A stretch of DNA of 64,000 bases. Source: Colwellia sp. 20A7 (GTDB lineage Bacteria; Pseudomonadota; Gammaproteobacteria; Enterobacterales; Alteromonadaceae). Position numbers and translations under genes: made by a program. The stretch lies in the NCBI RefSeq assembly GCF_009832865.1, contig NZ_CP047130.1, positions 2,542,001 through 2,606,000 on the forward strand, given 5' to 3'. Below, piece by piece: positions 45,640 through 54,220 of this stretch; the stretch's first letter is position 1; the number at the start of each line of letters is the position of its first letter. Below the pieces are notes generated by a model. It saw only the letters and a program-made list of their open reading frames with translations. It searched no databases and was not told the DNA's origin.

Positions 45640-46371
45640 TTAACAACCGAGTCTTTCGAGTATTTTAGGTGAGTCGCTAATGCTCGGCATAGCGTATGAG
45701 ATTATATCGTTTAATTCTTTGTTTTTAATCATTTGCTCACAATATTTAGCGCTTCTAGGTAAGTCTTGGTCGAATAAAAAACTTGCACCATTGCCTTTTA
45801 AATCATAGATTATTTTAAAATATGCAGATGGAATAGTGTGTGACTCATCAGCACCTGGAAGAGGTTCTTCTTCTAAATATAGCGTGCCAGTTATTACATA
45901 CAGAGAGTTTCTAAAGCTGACAGCATTGCGTACAGCAATTTCTAAGGCAACCCATGAACCTTGATTTAATGCTGATTTTTGTAGTGTTATATTGGATAAG
46001 TAGTTTAGCTCTATCCAATTCTTATGCCCAGCAAAACTCGCTAAGGGAGCTTGATGTCCTCTGTCAGTTTTCAACTGCTTAAAAGCGCCTTTATAATCAG
46101 GCTCTTCTAATGATTCGTCATCATCAATCAAGTCATCATTACCCCAATTTCTGCCTGGGCTATCACCAAAATTAGATACATTTACTTCATAGGCAACCCA
46201 ATCTGCAAATTTTGTTTTTGGGTTATTACTTAAGGCATAAGTATGGTTGAACACAACATCATTATTTTCAATTAGTACGCTAGGACAACCTATAGGGCAA
46301 TGCACACTTCTAATTTCAGCGTGAGCTAAAGTGTTATAAACAATGAATAATAACAGTATAAGTATTTTCAA
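45640..46371 (-). CDS. Secreted DNA/RNA non-specific endonuclease
   Basis: A 243-residue nuclease of the NucA/NUC1 (His-Me finger) family. The signal peptide is KILILLLFIVYNTLAHA. The catalytic motif LKTDRGHQAPLASF (H106) and the metal-binding Asn region NYLSNITLQ are present. It would degrade nucleic acids outside the cytoplasm, in the periplasm or in target cells. Start is a TTG at 46371 with no good ribosome site, so expression is uncertain. No immunity or inhibitor gene is evident beside it. Confidence 0.85.
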   Translation of the reverse strand: MKILILLLFIVYNTLAHAEIRSVHCPIGCPSVLIENNDVVFNHTYALSNNPKTKFADWVAYEVNVSNFGDSPGRNWGNDDLIDDDESLEEPDYKGAFKQLKTDRGHQAPLASFAGHKNWIELNYLSNITLQKSALNQGSWVALEIAVRNAVSFRNSLYVITGTLYLEEEPLPGADESHTIPSAYFKIIYDLKGNGASFLFDQDLPRSAKYCEQMIKNKELNDIISYAMPSISDSPKILERLGC

Positions 46372-46433
46372 TTTTAGCCGTTAGGAATGTGGCCATTGAT
46401 TATATATTAAAGACTATTATACAAAAATTTATA

Positions 46434-46622
46434 TCAAACAGAATAGTCTTCAACTTTATTCTTTTGTATTTGTTCAAGGTAAAGTTCTGCAAGCTCCATC
46501 GAACCAAAAAAATTATTAATAGCTTCACGGATAGACAATTTAATATGATGAAGTTCAGGGTTTCGATTTGTGGCTAAGTTTAGCCATGTTTCAATGAGTA
46601 TTACTGGTGGGTATCCTTTCAT
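46434..46622 (-). CDS. Small hypothetical protein
   Basis: A 62-residue frame from the ATG at 46622 (longer version from 46658). The C-terminal two-thirds are helical (SIREAINNFFGSMELAELYLEQI). Coding-like composition, but no family recognised and no strong ribosome site. It lies between the endonuclease and the AHH toxin gene. Confidence 0.4.
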   Translation of the reverse strand: MKGYPPVILIETWLNLATNRNPELHHIKLSIREAINNFFGSMELAELYLEQIQKNKVEDYSV

Positions 46623-46772
46623 AACCTTAACATTTGGTGTTATATAACTATAGAACACCTTCCTTAAAAAGCTAATTTTTTATTAATATAAATTAATTCA
46701 TTTATTAACTATTGCTCTTATGAATACAGGGTATTAATATTAGATTTCAAAATTATTTTCAAGGATAGAAAC

Positions 46773-47477
46773 ATGATATTAGAAAATCGTTTATACCCAC
46801 ACCCAACAAGACCAAATGACCCTAGCCCTCTAGAATTAGCTATTTTTAACTACGAACTGAAAGCAAAAAATTATCACAATCAGCGGATTAAAAAAAATAA
46901 CAGCAAAGATATTCAGGAAAAAATGAAACGTGACTTTGAGCATTTACAGCGTGAAAAAACAAGGATAACTGGGCATGTTTTGGCTCAAGAAAGCTTAAAT
47001 ATTTATAGAGAAAACAACGAAAAATTGACAACAAAGCAATTAAGGCAAGAGAAACATCACCCCACTGAAAAATTAGCTAGCTATTTAACCGCTGTTGGAG
47101 AGCCAAAGCCAACAACAATGCATGAAGCTCACCACATAATATGTGGTAAAGGAAGGTTCCGGCAAGCAATGATGTTAAGAGCAAGACTTAATCTGCACAT
47201 CCATGGGATTGGTATAAATGACCCTGTCAATGGGGCTTGGCTGATTAATTTCGTCAAAAACAAAGAACAAGATTGGGCAACACCTGATGCACCCGCACAT
47301 AGAAAAATCCATCGGTATAATTATGAAACATGGATAGGCTCTACTTTAGGAATCCAAAATAGACCAAGTAAGATCCAGTTTTTGAACTCATTACGAAATG
47401 TAAAAATAAAAATTAAAACAGGTAATATGCCTGCGAAAGTATTAGACACTAAAGATGAACTTTGGAAGGGCGTGTAA
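46773..47477 (+). CDS. AHH-nuclease toxin
   Basis: A 234-residue protein with a C-terminal AHH nuclease domain: the motif HEAHHIICGKG (H117, H120, H121) followed by ARLNLHIHGIGINDPVNGAWL. AHH domains are toxin modules of polymorphic and type VI secretion systems. There is no signal peptide or known delivery domain; the first 100 residues are charged and helical. The ATG has AAGGAT nine bases upstream. The stop overlaps the next gene (TAATG), which points to a toxin-immunity pair. On GMT islands, stand-alone effectors of this kind are known to me. Confidence 0.82.
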   Translation: MILENRLYPHPTRPNDPSPLELAIFNYELKAKNYHNQRIKKNNSKDIQEKMKRDFEHLQREKTRITGHVLAQESLNIYRENNEKLTTKQLRQEKHHPTEKLASYLTAVGEPKPTTMHEAHHIICGKGRFRQAMMLRARLNLHIHGIGINDPVNGAWLINFVKNKEQDWATPDAPAHRKIHRYNYETWIGSTLGIQNRPSKIQFLNSLRNVKIKIKTGNMPAKVLDTKDELWKGV

Positions 47478-48061
47478 TGGGTATATACCAAATAAAAGCA
47501 CAAGAAAACACATATGACATAATTGATTTAGATGTTGTTGTTCTTGCAGAGAAGCTTGCTGAAAACCCAACGCTTGATGAAGATACTCTTATTGAGCTTT
47601 TAATGAATCTACCTTTTGACAATACATCCTTAAAAAGCATGTGGCCGGACGAAATGGTATGTAACTATTTTGGAAAGTCAAAAGAGCAAAATTACGATAT
47701 TAATGTTTACGCTAACTTTTTAGTGTTAAATATGAAAGCCTATAATACCTTGCATGGTGAACTAAAAGAATTTGGCGAATTTTTACCCCTTAATGTTGAG
47801 GGTGATAAAATGATGATGTTTAATTTATTAACATTTGCTCAAGAGAATAAAACCTTATGTGAAATGTCATATTTAGATGGTTTTGAAAATGGATTGAAAA
47901 CATTGTGCTTTGATGAAGCTGATACTGTTACTAAAACTATATTTAAATCAAAATTGCAAGGTGGGATGACAAATTATTGTACCGATAAGCTTAAGCACTT
48001 AGTTGAAAAAAATGACCTGTCAGGCGTTAAATTCGATACAGATTTACTTGATTATTTTTAA
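47477..48061 (+). CDS. Probable immunity protein for the AHH toxin
   Basis: A 194-residue acidic protein whose ATG overlaps the toxin stop by one base (TAATG). The pattern (MKAYNTLHGELKEFGEFLPL and a C-terminal GVKFDTDLLDYF) resembles the DUF1629/Imm11 type of immunity proteins, though distant. Position and acidity fit neutralisation of a basic nuclease. Confidence 0.72.
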   Translation: MGIYQIKAQENTYDIIDLDVVVLAEKLAENPTLDEDTLIELLMNLPFDNTSLKSMWPDEMVCNYFGKSKEQNYDINVYANFLVLNMKAYNTLHGELKEFGEFLPLNVEGDKMMMFNLLTFAQENKTLCEMSYLDGFENGLKTLCFDEADTVTKTIFKSKLQGGMTNYCTDKLKHLVEKNDLSGVKFDTDLLDYF

Positions 48062-48086
48062 TAATCAGGTTTTTTATCTGGACATG

Positions 48087-48320
48087 TTACTTAATACTTT
48101 CGATAAGATTTATTGTATCTTGGTAGCATTCTTTGCAAAAACTAATGAAAGCTTTAAGCTCGTTTCCTGTGTGATATAGCGGCTCTCCAACACTAGGAGC
48201 ATCATATTTAGCGCTATATTTAGAAAGAATGGCTATATAATCGAGTCTACGTGTGGCAGGTATAACAAGAGGAGCGAAACCCGCCCTGATCTTCCCCCGT
48301 TTTAGTGGACACCTCCTCAC
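48087..48320 (-). CDS. Hypothetical fragment near a possible IS-end remnant
   Basis: A 77-codon frame; the C-terminal half (YHTGNELKAFISFCKECYQDTINLIE) looks protein-like, while the first 25 codons are Arg/Pro-rich and lie on sequence resembling an insertion-sequence end (TGTCCACTAAAACGGGGGAA on the minus strand). It could be a small cargo gene whose start was replaced. Low confidence as a real gene. Confidence 0.25.
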   Translation of the reverse strand: MRRCPLKRGKIRAGFAPLVIPATRRLDYIAILSKYSAKYDAPSVGEPLYHTGNELKAFISFCKECYQDTINLIESIK

Positions 48321-48473
48321 ACACTGAGGAAGTTAATGTCTGCAAACCTTCACCTAAGTTGTCCTTATTTACTGAAAAGGTCAGCTTATGGCTAACTTTT
48401 GACCTAAAGAAAAAACAATAGATAACTTCGAAAAAGCTACATTGAAGTAATACCCATTCAACTATGCGACTGT

Positions 48474-48486
48474 CCGCAATGGTGGC
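48474..48486 (+). repeat. Direct repeat CCGCAATGGTGGC, copy 2
   Basis: Matches 45472-45484 exactly. The neighbouring bases also partly match (TTGC against TTGG after one mismatch). Possible scar of cargo exchange by recombination. Confidence 0.55.
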
Positions 48487-48536
48487 TTTGGAGCCAGTTA
48501 TTCAAGTTATACGCTCCAAATAAAATGTTAGTGATT

Positions 48537-49079
48537 TTATTCTTTATTTGTATATGATAATAGTGTGTTAATTGCTTTTATCTGCCCAAGTAATTTAAAC
48601 TTTTTATCTTCAGCATTATGATAATCATTTGTTAATACCGCTTTCAATTCAGGGTAAACTTTTAGCAACCTTTTATATTCTTCTGTCTCTCCAATAGCAG
48701 ACATTACCTCTACCTTATATTGCATCAGGGTATCTGACTCAGTATTGATGGTTACTGAATAAGGCTTGGTTGATTTAACTAAGTTATTTGTGGGGTTATT
48801 GCTCTCCTTTGAGAGCTTACAAATGAACTTAACACTACCGAATAAACATGTTTTTAAATAAATAGCATTATGACTATATTTATCACCTTTTTTATTAACT
48901 AATTTTTTTTTAAGTAATCTTAATATTTGCTTATAGACAAACTTTCTAGCTACAAAACGACAAGTACCCCCGGATAACTTTAAATAAGCATCACTTAGCT
49001 CAGAAATGGTGAATTGGTAAAAAGAGGTGTCTTCTAGTATTTGAATTAAATGTTCATTCATTCCAATTTTAATATCCAA
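48537..49079 (-). CDS. Winged-helix-like protein divergent from XRE regulator
   Basis: About 180 residues if started at the TTG at 49079, which has AGGAG seven bases upstream; an ATG at 49061 and a longer frame from 49148 are alternatives. The N-terminus (ILEDTSFYQFTISELSDAYL, then RKFVYKQILRLLKKKLVNKKG) looks like a winged-helix DNA-binding domain; the rest is helical and unplaced. It shares its upstream region, with two operator-like palindromes, with the XRE gene. It may be a regulator or a replication/excision factor of the island. Confidence 0.62.
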   Translation of the reverse strand: MDIKIGMNEHLIQILEDTSFYQFTISELSDAYLKLSGGTCRFVARKFVYKQILRLLKKKLVNKKGDKYSHNAIYLKTCLFGSVKFICKLSKESNNPTNNLVKSTKPYSVTINTESDTLMQYKVEVMSAIGETEEYKRLLKVYPELKAVLTNDYHNAEDKKFKLLGQIKAINTLLSYTNKE

Positions 49080-49100
49080 AATATCACTCCTCAATTTCAA

Positions 49101-49120
49101 TTGCTCTGTATACGGAGCAA
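49101..49120. promoter_or_regulatory. Operator-like palindrome 1
   Basis: TTGCTCTGTATACGGAGCAA is a 20-bp palindrome with one mismatched pair. Its half-site GGAGC recurs in the second palindrome 46 bp away (centre to centre). Lies between the divergent winged-helix and XRE genes. Confidence 0.65.
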
Positions 49121-49146
49121 TTTTATGTTTTTTCTCTGTGACAATC

Positions 49147-49166
49147 AAGCTCCATTATCGGAGCAG
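49147..49166. promoter_or_regulatory. Operator-like palindrome 2
   Basis: AAGCTCCATTATCGGAGCAG: inverted half-sites GCTCC and GGAGC, shared with palindrome 1. It ends 6 bp before the XRE start codon, so a bound protein would block XRE expression (autorepression). Confidence 0.6.
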
Positions 49167-49172
49167 TGTCAT

Positions 49173-49388
49173 ATGAATATTATAGGTTTTAATATACGAA
49201 AAATTAGAGAACGTAAAGAATGGACTCAAGATCTGCTTGCAGCGAAATGTAACTTACTGCAGTGGAATATAAGCAGAGGTACGCTCGCAAAAATTGAAGC
49301 TAAAGTAAGACGAGTAACGGATATAGAAGTAAAAATATTAGCTCAAGTATTAAATGTGACTATTGAAGAGCTCTTTGAAGATACTTAA
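49173..49388 (+). CDS. XRE-family transcriptional regulator
   Basis: A 71-residue Cro/CI-type HTH protein: N-I-R-K-I-R-E-R-K-E-W-T-Q-D-L-L-A-A-K-C, then RGTLAKIEAKVRRVTDIEVK and VLNVTIEELFED. Start at the ATG 49173; an upstream frame to 49050 would run through the operators and is rejected. It probably controls itself and the divergent winged-helix gene, and perhaps the island. Confidence 0.88.
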   Translation: MNIIGFNIRKIRERKEWTQDLLAAKCNLLQWNISRGTLAKIEAKVRRVTDIEVKILAQVLNVTIEELFEDT

Positions 49389-50022
49389 ATTTGGTACTCA
49401 CTTAAAGTGATAGCTTTTCTCAAGTTTGAATGTCGATGATATTTATTGGCATTGATAATCCTAGTATAAATAAGTGCAATTATAATATTACTACCCTGAA
49501 CATAATGAATCACAATTCTGGCCTGAAAACACACGTTTTTTTGGAAGAAAACAAGCTGGTTTACCGTAAATTCACTCTCTAGTTTTTTTAGTATTCACTC
49601 CGATAATAAAAAATGTTCTCATTGTCTTAATAAATACTATTATCGATGAGCTAAAAAACAGCATTTGATATAAGTAAATGGTATTAGTCTGTATAGATGA
49701 GTGAGCTAGTAATAATAATGCAAACAGATCTTTTTCGTTAAGGGTTAGTTCCTACAAATCTAGGTAAGTGGGTTTTTGCAGAATATATTTACCCTAGCTC
49801 ATTCTTTTATACCGATTTACCCATAGAAGTATCAACAAATAGACCACTTCGTTGTGCTGACAAGGAAGATGAAAGGTAGGTGCAATAATAATTGTTTGAT
49901 TTTTTGATTGAATATCTACTCTAATTTGAAAAAAATATGATAAATATTATTCTTTGAGGTGAATAACAAGCTAATATATGCTAAGATATTGTTTTAAAAT
50001 GTTTTATTATAGAATCATCATT
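49389..50022. other. Right-end non-coding region of the island
   Basis: About 630 bp, AT-rich. One plus-strand stretch at about 49719-49887 looks like an old coding remnant: MQTDLFR, stop, then NLGKWVFAEYIYPSS and NRPLRCADKEDE. No family recognised. It may hold recombinase binding sites near the right end. Confidence 0.45.
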
Positions 50023-50049
50023 TTTATTATCATAAATAATTCCCAAGGG
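50023..50049 (-). repeat. Right terminal inverted repeat of the island
   Basis: Partner of 35455-35481, inverted. Nine bases (TAGGCTTGC, 50050-50058) separate it from the bcp 3' part, whereas the left repeat touches bcp directly. They belong to neither bcp nor the repeat, as expected for a coupling sequence left by tyrosine recombinases. Confidence 0.65.
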
Positions 50050-50058
50050 TAGGCTTGC

Positions 50059-50199
50059 ATGGGTAAAGAATACGATGGCATTCACCGTTTAAGCTTCCTT
50101 ATTGGTTTAGATGGTAAAATAGCGCATGTATTTAATAAATTTAAAACCAAAGATCATCATGAAGTAGTTATCGATTTCTTAAAATCAGCTAAAATATAG
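50059..50199 (+). pseudogene. bcp: bcp, 3' part, beyond the island
   Basis: M-G-K-E-Y-D-G-I-H-R-L-S-F-L-I-G then VFNKFKTKDHHEVVIDFL and stop at 50197-50199. It continues exactly where the 5' part stops at 35454; joined, the codon is ATG (A from the left side plus TG from the right, or wholly ATG on the right). The fragment starts with ATG, but lacks the active site. Confidence 0.95.
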
Positions 50200-50227
50200 T
50201 CTGTTAATAAAACGATCAAATGACAAT

Positions 50228-50256
50228 ATTAACTAGCGGTTTACTCGCTGGTTAAT
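50228..50256 (+). terminator. Possible terminator after native bcp
   Basis: ATTAAC-TAGCG ... CGCT-GGTTAAT form an 11-bp stem with two G-T pairs 28 bp after the bcp stop. The T run is poor, so efficiency is doubtful. Confidence 0.5.
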
Positions 50257-50487
50257 AATATCCCTCTACCACTAAGTATATCTGAAATCCCCCCTCTAAA
50301 TTATATATGCTGCGTACTTAAAACCATCACAGCTACTTAATTAATCAAATAACATCGTAAATATAGATATCTTAAATTCAAATTAAATACGTAGTTTCCA
50401 CAATTCATTAAGTAGAATACCCAATAGAGTTTTCCATGCGTATAGGTAATCATCACACTATTAATTTTAATTTTTGAGGTGTTGGTT

Positions 50488-51267
50488 ATGAATAAGAAAA
50501 AACATAAAACGGAATTACAGGCAAATTATCAAGCAATGGTAGATAGCATAGAAAAATTTGTAATTGAAGAAGGTAAAACTTTACAACAAGCTTTTCAGGC
50601 GGCAGAAGAACAGCTCGAGGATGCGAAAGAAATAAGCAACGAACATATTCAAGAAGCCAGTAGAGACTTAAAAGATAAGCTGCATTTATGGGGTGATGCG
50701 ATAAAGGGCGTAAATGAAGCCTACAAAGACCAAATAAAATTAGAAGTGAACTATATAAATGATTCAATTTGGGACAAATTACAACATGTTGCTAATTCAA
50801 ACTACGCAGAATTAATGAACTTCACAAACTCGCTAAAAGAAAAAGCTCAAGCAGTCAGATCAGATGAGCATCTCCTTGCACATCAACAACACAATCAATG
50901 GGCTTCAGATCATGCTTTATGGTTAGATGAAGTTGAGTACTGGAAAAAAGATCATCGTCAAGCATTAACGAAACTAGTCGAAATAGAAAAACGATTTAAT
51001 CAGCAATCAAGATCTCTTGATGAGCATTCTCAAGACATTAAAAAGCATACACAAATAGATCATCAACACGAAAAATTTGTCGCAAATGCTGAACAAGACC
51101 CTACGAGCGAAGTTTTTAAAATTATTGATGAAAACGCAATCGCAGACCATCAGACAGAATGTAAGATACATGAAAAAAATGCTGCAAATCATCAAGCATT
51201 AAAAACTCAGCATTTGAAAATAATGTCGATGCTGAATATGCTTCATAACGAACTTAATAAGAGCTAA
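50488..51267 (+). CDS. Hypothetical coiled-coil protein
   Basis: A 259-residue soluble, highly helical and charged protein; most of the length could form coiled coils, and the C-terminal part is His-rich (HTQIDHQHEK; DHQTECKIHEKNAANHQ). Not recognised; the N-terminal helical part is vaguely like DUF1451 proteins but the zinc ribbon of that family is absent. GAGGTG precedes the ATG at 50488. It stands convergent to nnr (61 bp apart) and just beyond the disrupted bcp. Confidence 0.72.
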   Translation: MNKKKHKTELQANYQAMVDSIEKFVIEEGKTLQQAFQAAEEQLEDAKEISNEHIQEASRDLKDKLHLWGDAIKGVNEAYKDQIKLEVNYINDSIWDKLQHVANSNYAELMNFTNSLKEKAQAVRSDEHLLAHQQHNQWASDHALWLDEVEYWKKDHRQALTKLVEIEKRFNQQSRSLDEHSQDIKKHTQIDHQHEKFVANAEQDPTSEVFKIIDENAIADHQTECKIHEKNAANHQALKTQHLKIMSMLNMLHNELNKS

Positions 51268-51328
51268 TACACCAAATGATGGCTGACAATAATGACTAAG
51301 AGAAACGTAAACATCATTATCTATTTCA

Positions 51329-52816
51329 TCATTTTTCTTCAAAGAAAGTTTTTTGTAGTTTCTGCAATACAACAGGGAGTAATTCGGGAAGATCTTGCGC
51401 GATAAGACCCAGGCCAAATTCTGACGCTGCTGCTCCATGCAGCCAGACGGCTGTTGCTGCAGCATCGAAAACAGGCATCCCTTGTGCTAAAAGACCAGCA
51501 ATAAATCCGCTAAGAACATCACCACTGCCACCGGTGGCAAGTTGAGGAGGTGCATTCGCATTAATAATGGCTCGCCCATCAGGAGAGGCGATAACTGTAT
51601 CAGCCCCTTTGATAATAACAACCGCGTTACTTTGCTTGGCTGCACTTCTTGCACAATAGAGCTTGTCACCTTCAAAGTTAAATAATCGCTTAAACTCACC
51701 TGCGTGTGGTGTTAACACACAAGGTCCAGTGATTGCTTTAAAAAGTTGTTCAGGGCTATCGGTGAAAACGGTGAGTGCATCAGCATCAAGAACTACCGCG
51801 CGTCTTGTCGCTAGCGCCGCGAGTACAAATTGCCGTGTTATTTCATTAACGCCAGCTCCAGGCCCTATCGACATAACATTACAGCGAACATCGCCAAGCA
51901 TAGTTTTTAAATCTTTGAGCGTTTCAAAACGGCGAACAATAGCATTAACTAGTGATGAGGCATAAATGTTCCATACCTTGTCTGGAGCTGCAACAGTCAC
52001 TATTCCCGCACCTGCGCGTGCTGCTGCTTGAGCCATCAACCGACTAGCACCAGTGATGTGTTCACCTCCCAAAATAAGAACGTCTCCGCGGTCATATTTG
52101 AAATTTTCTGACTGCGGCCATGGGTATTTATGCTGCCACAATAGTGGATCATTTTTCCATGTCATTTGTCCATTATTTGGAAGTAATGACGACGGTATGC
52201 CAATATCAGCTAAAACGATATCACCGCAGTGTTTTCTACCAGGATAGAGTAAATGTCCAATTTTTTCTCTAAAAAAAGTTACAGTGATATTGGCCCTAGT
52301 GGCAAGGCCTAATACCTTTCCGGTAGATCCATCAATCCCGCTAGGAATGTCAATAGCACAGACTGGAGTGTCACTCTGATTCAATGCCTCAATTTGCGCC
52401 AATGCTATTCCAGCGATTGGACGTGAAAGTCCAGCCCCAAAAATAGCATCAACAACAAGATCCGCGTTATTGAGACAATCTGTAGAAAAAGACTCTATGT
52501 CGCTGCCCCAAAGATTAGCTGCTTTAGCGGCATCGCCTGACAAATCATCAAGTGACCCTAATAAAGCAACAGTCACCGGCCAACCTGCTAAACGTAACGC
52601 AATCGCTGTAACAAAACCGTCGCCACCATTATTGCCTGGACCACAAAGTACAGCTACTGGCCTTATAGACCAGTGTGCTTCAATGGTATTTGACACCGCA
52701 GAACCTGCAGCTTGCATCAGAGTGAACGAATCTATTCCCTCAGTGATAGCACGGCGATCCACAGATTGCATTTCAAGTGCGGTCAGCAGTCTTAGTGAAG
52801 AAGCGAACATAGTCAT
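51329..52816 (-). CDS. nnr: Bifunctional NAD(P)H-hydrate epimerase / ADP-dependent dehydratase
   Basis: Repairs hydrated NADH and NADPH. 495 residues with both domains: N-terminal YjeF_N epimerase (about 1-220; VLCGPGNNGGDGFVTA and VDAIFGAGLSRPI) and C-terminal ADP/ATP-dependent dehydratase (about 230-490; VLTPHAGEFKRLF, IKGADTVIASPDG and the signature ATGGSGDVLSGFIAGLLAQG). The ATG overlaps the pntB stop (TAATG), coupling NADPH repair to NADPH production. Confidence 0.95.
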   Translation of the reverse strand: MTMFASSLRLLTALEMQSVDRRAITEGIDSFTLMQAAGSAVSNTIEAHWSIRPVAVLCGPGNNGGDGFVTAIALRLAGWPVTVALLGSLDDLSGDAAKAANLWGSDIESFSTDCLNNADLVVDAIFGAGLSRPIAGIALAQIEALNQSDTPVCAIDIPSGIDGSTGKVLGLATRANITVTFFREKIGHLLYPGRKHCGDIVLADIGIPSSLLPNNGQMTWKNDPLLWQHKYPWPQSENFKYDRGDVLILGGEHITGASRLMAQAAARAGAGIVTVAAPDKVWNIYASSLVNAIVRRFETLKDLKTMLGDVRCNVMSIGPGAGVNEITRQFVLAALATRRAVVLDADALTVFTDSPEQLFKAITGPCVLTPHAGEFKRLFNFEGDKLYCARSAAKQSNAVVIIKGADTVIASPDGRAIINANAPPQLATGGSGDVLSGFIAGLLAQGMPVFDAAATAVWLHGAAASEFGLGLIAQDLPELLPVVLQKLQKTFFEEK

Positions 52817-54213
52817 TACATAGCCTCAAATACTTTTTGCAGGGTATCTTTAGCGTCACCGAATAACATTCTTGTATTATCTTTAAAGAATAGAGGATTC
52901 TGTACACCAGCATACCCTGTTGCCATTGATCGTTTTAGCACAATAGATGTCTTACCTTTCCAGCATTCAAGCACCGGCATTCCAGCAATAGGACTGTCAG
53001 GTTTATCGAGTGCTGACGGATTAACAATGTCATTGGCGCCAATAACGAGAGAAACATCGACTTGTGGAAAGTCTTTATTGATTTCATCTAGCTCAAAAAC
53101 AATATCATATGGAATTTTTGCTTCTGCTAGTAATACATTCATTTGCCCAGGCATTCTACCTGCTACAGGGTGAATACCAAAACGCACGTTAACCCCTTTA
53201 GCAAGTAAAGATTTCGTGAGCTCAGCAACAATTTGCTGTGCTTTCGCAACGGCCATGCCATAACCCGGGATAATCATCACTTCTTTTGCGTCCAGAAGAA
53301 GTTGCGCTGTTTCATTTGAAGTAGTCTCGATGATATCTCCTTCCTCTTCTGATTCTGACGAGGTTTTAGTTGTACTACCACCGCCAAAACCGCCCGCAAT
53401 CACAGCAAGAAATTTTCTATTCATTGCACGACACATGATATAACTTAAAATTGCACCACTTGAACCAACTAACGCACCTGTGACAATTAACAGATCATTG
53501 TTCAACATAAAACCGGTAGCCGCTGCGGCCCAACCTGAATAACTATTAAGCATAGATATCACAACCGGCATATCGGCACCACCAATTGCCATTACCATAT
53601 GAATACCAAAAACCAATGCAATACCAGTCATGACCATCAAGGGCACAATACCACTCCCCGTCGCAGACTGTTCAACGAACTCATATCCTAGCCAAATTGC
53701 CGCGACTAGCAAACCAAGATTGAACAGGTGACGTCCTGGTAATGTTAGTGGTTTACTACCGATATTACCGGATAATTTTCCAAACGCAACCACCGAACCG
53801 GAGAACGTGACGGCACCAATTAGCGTGCCGAGATAGGTTTCAATATCATGAATTGTTAGATCAATACCCGTTAATTGCCCAGAAGTGTTCGCGAAATTTG
53901 CATAACCAACCATAACAGCTGCCAACCCGATTAAACTGTGTAGGCTAGCAATAAGCTCAGGCATTGCAGTCATCTGCACACGTTTTGCCACAAGCAACCC
54001 AATACTACCACCGACGACCAATGCCAGCATCAACTCAACATAATGGTTAGTTACAACACCAAAAATTGTCGCTAATAAAGCGATGACCATACCAGAAATA
54101 CCATACCAGTTACCCCGACGAGCCGTTTCCTGACTAGAAAGTCCACTTAAGGCTAGAATAAAAAGAATCATTGCGGCGATATACGCCATAGTTACAATAC
54201 CTGTACTAATCAT
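52816..54213 (-). CDS. pntB: NAD(P) transhydrogenase subunit beta
   Basis: Membrane subunit of the proton-translocating transhydrogenase (NADH + NADP+ + H+out to NAD+ + NADPH + H+in). About 465 residues. Nine or so membrane helices in the first 270 residues and a soluble NADP-binding domain with [33 protein letters not shown] and the end [16 protein letters not shown] at 54213 has GAGGTT upstream; the frame from 54267 is rejected. Confidence 0.96.
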   Translation of the reverse strand: MISTGIVTMAYIAAMILFILALSGLSSQETARRGNWYGISGMVIALLATIFGVVTNHYVELMLALVVGGSIGLLVAKRVQMTAMPELIASLHSLIGLAAVMVGYANFANTSGQLTGIDLTIHDIETYLGTLIGAVTFSGSVVAFGKLSGNIGSKPLTLPGRHLFNLGLLVAAIWLGYEFVEQSATGSGIVPLMVMTGIALVFGIHMVMAIGGADMPVVISMLNSYSGWAAAATGFMLNNDLLIVTGALVGSSGAILSYIMCRAMNRKFLAVIAGGFGGGSTTKTSSESEEEGDIIETTSNETAQLLLDAKEVMIIPGYGMAVAKAQQIVAELTKSLLAKGVNVRFGIHPVAGRMPGQMNVLLAEAKIPYDIVFELDEINKDFPQVDVSLVIGANDIVNPSALDKPDSPIAGMPVLECWKGKTSIVLKRSMATGYAGVQNPLFFKDNTRMLFGDAKDTLQKVFEAM

Positions 54214-54220
54214 AACAACC

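Larger units (their letters stand above)
35455..50058 (+). mobile_element. Integrated island of the gamma-mobile-trio (GMT) type inserted in bcp
   Basis: A 14.6-kb segment separates the 5' part of bcp (ending K-K-F-A.. at 35454) from its 3' part (ATGGGTAAAGAA at 50059). The left end carries four tightly packed plus-strand genes: three tyrosine-recombinase-like proteins (463, 778, 734 residues) and a 163-residue coiled-coil protein. Order and sizes match what I remember as GmtY, an intervening large protein, GmtZ and GmtX. Next comes a complete bcp and then cargo: an ATPase remnant, a membrane protein/DUF2971 pair, a secreted endonuclease, an AHH toxin with immunity gene, and an XRE/winged-helix pair. 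Imperfect terminal inverted repeats of 27 bp lie at 35455-35481 and 50023-50049. The integration into bcp is read directly; the family name is from memory. Confidence 0.85.

Noticed and set aside
49050..49172. Longer N-terminus of the XRE regulator
   Set aside because: The extension runs through both operator-like palindromes and does not resemble the family.
50059..50199. Independent small gene starting at ATG 50059
   Set aside because: It is the exact C-terminal continuation of the split bcp and has no active site.
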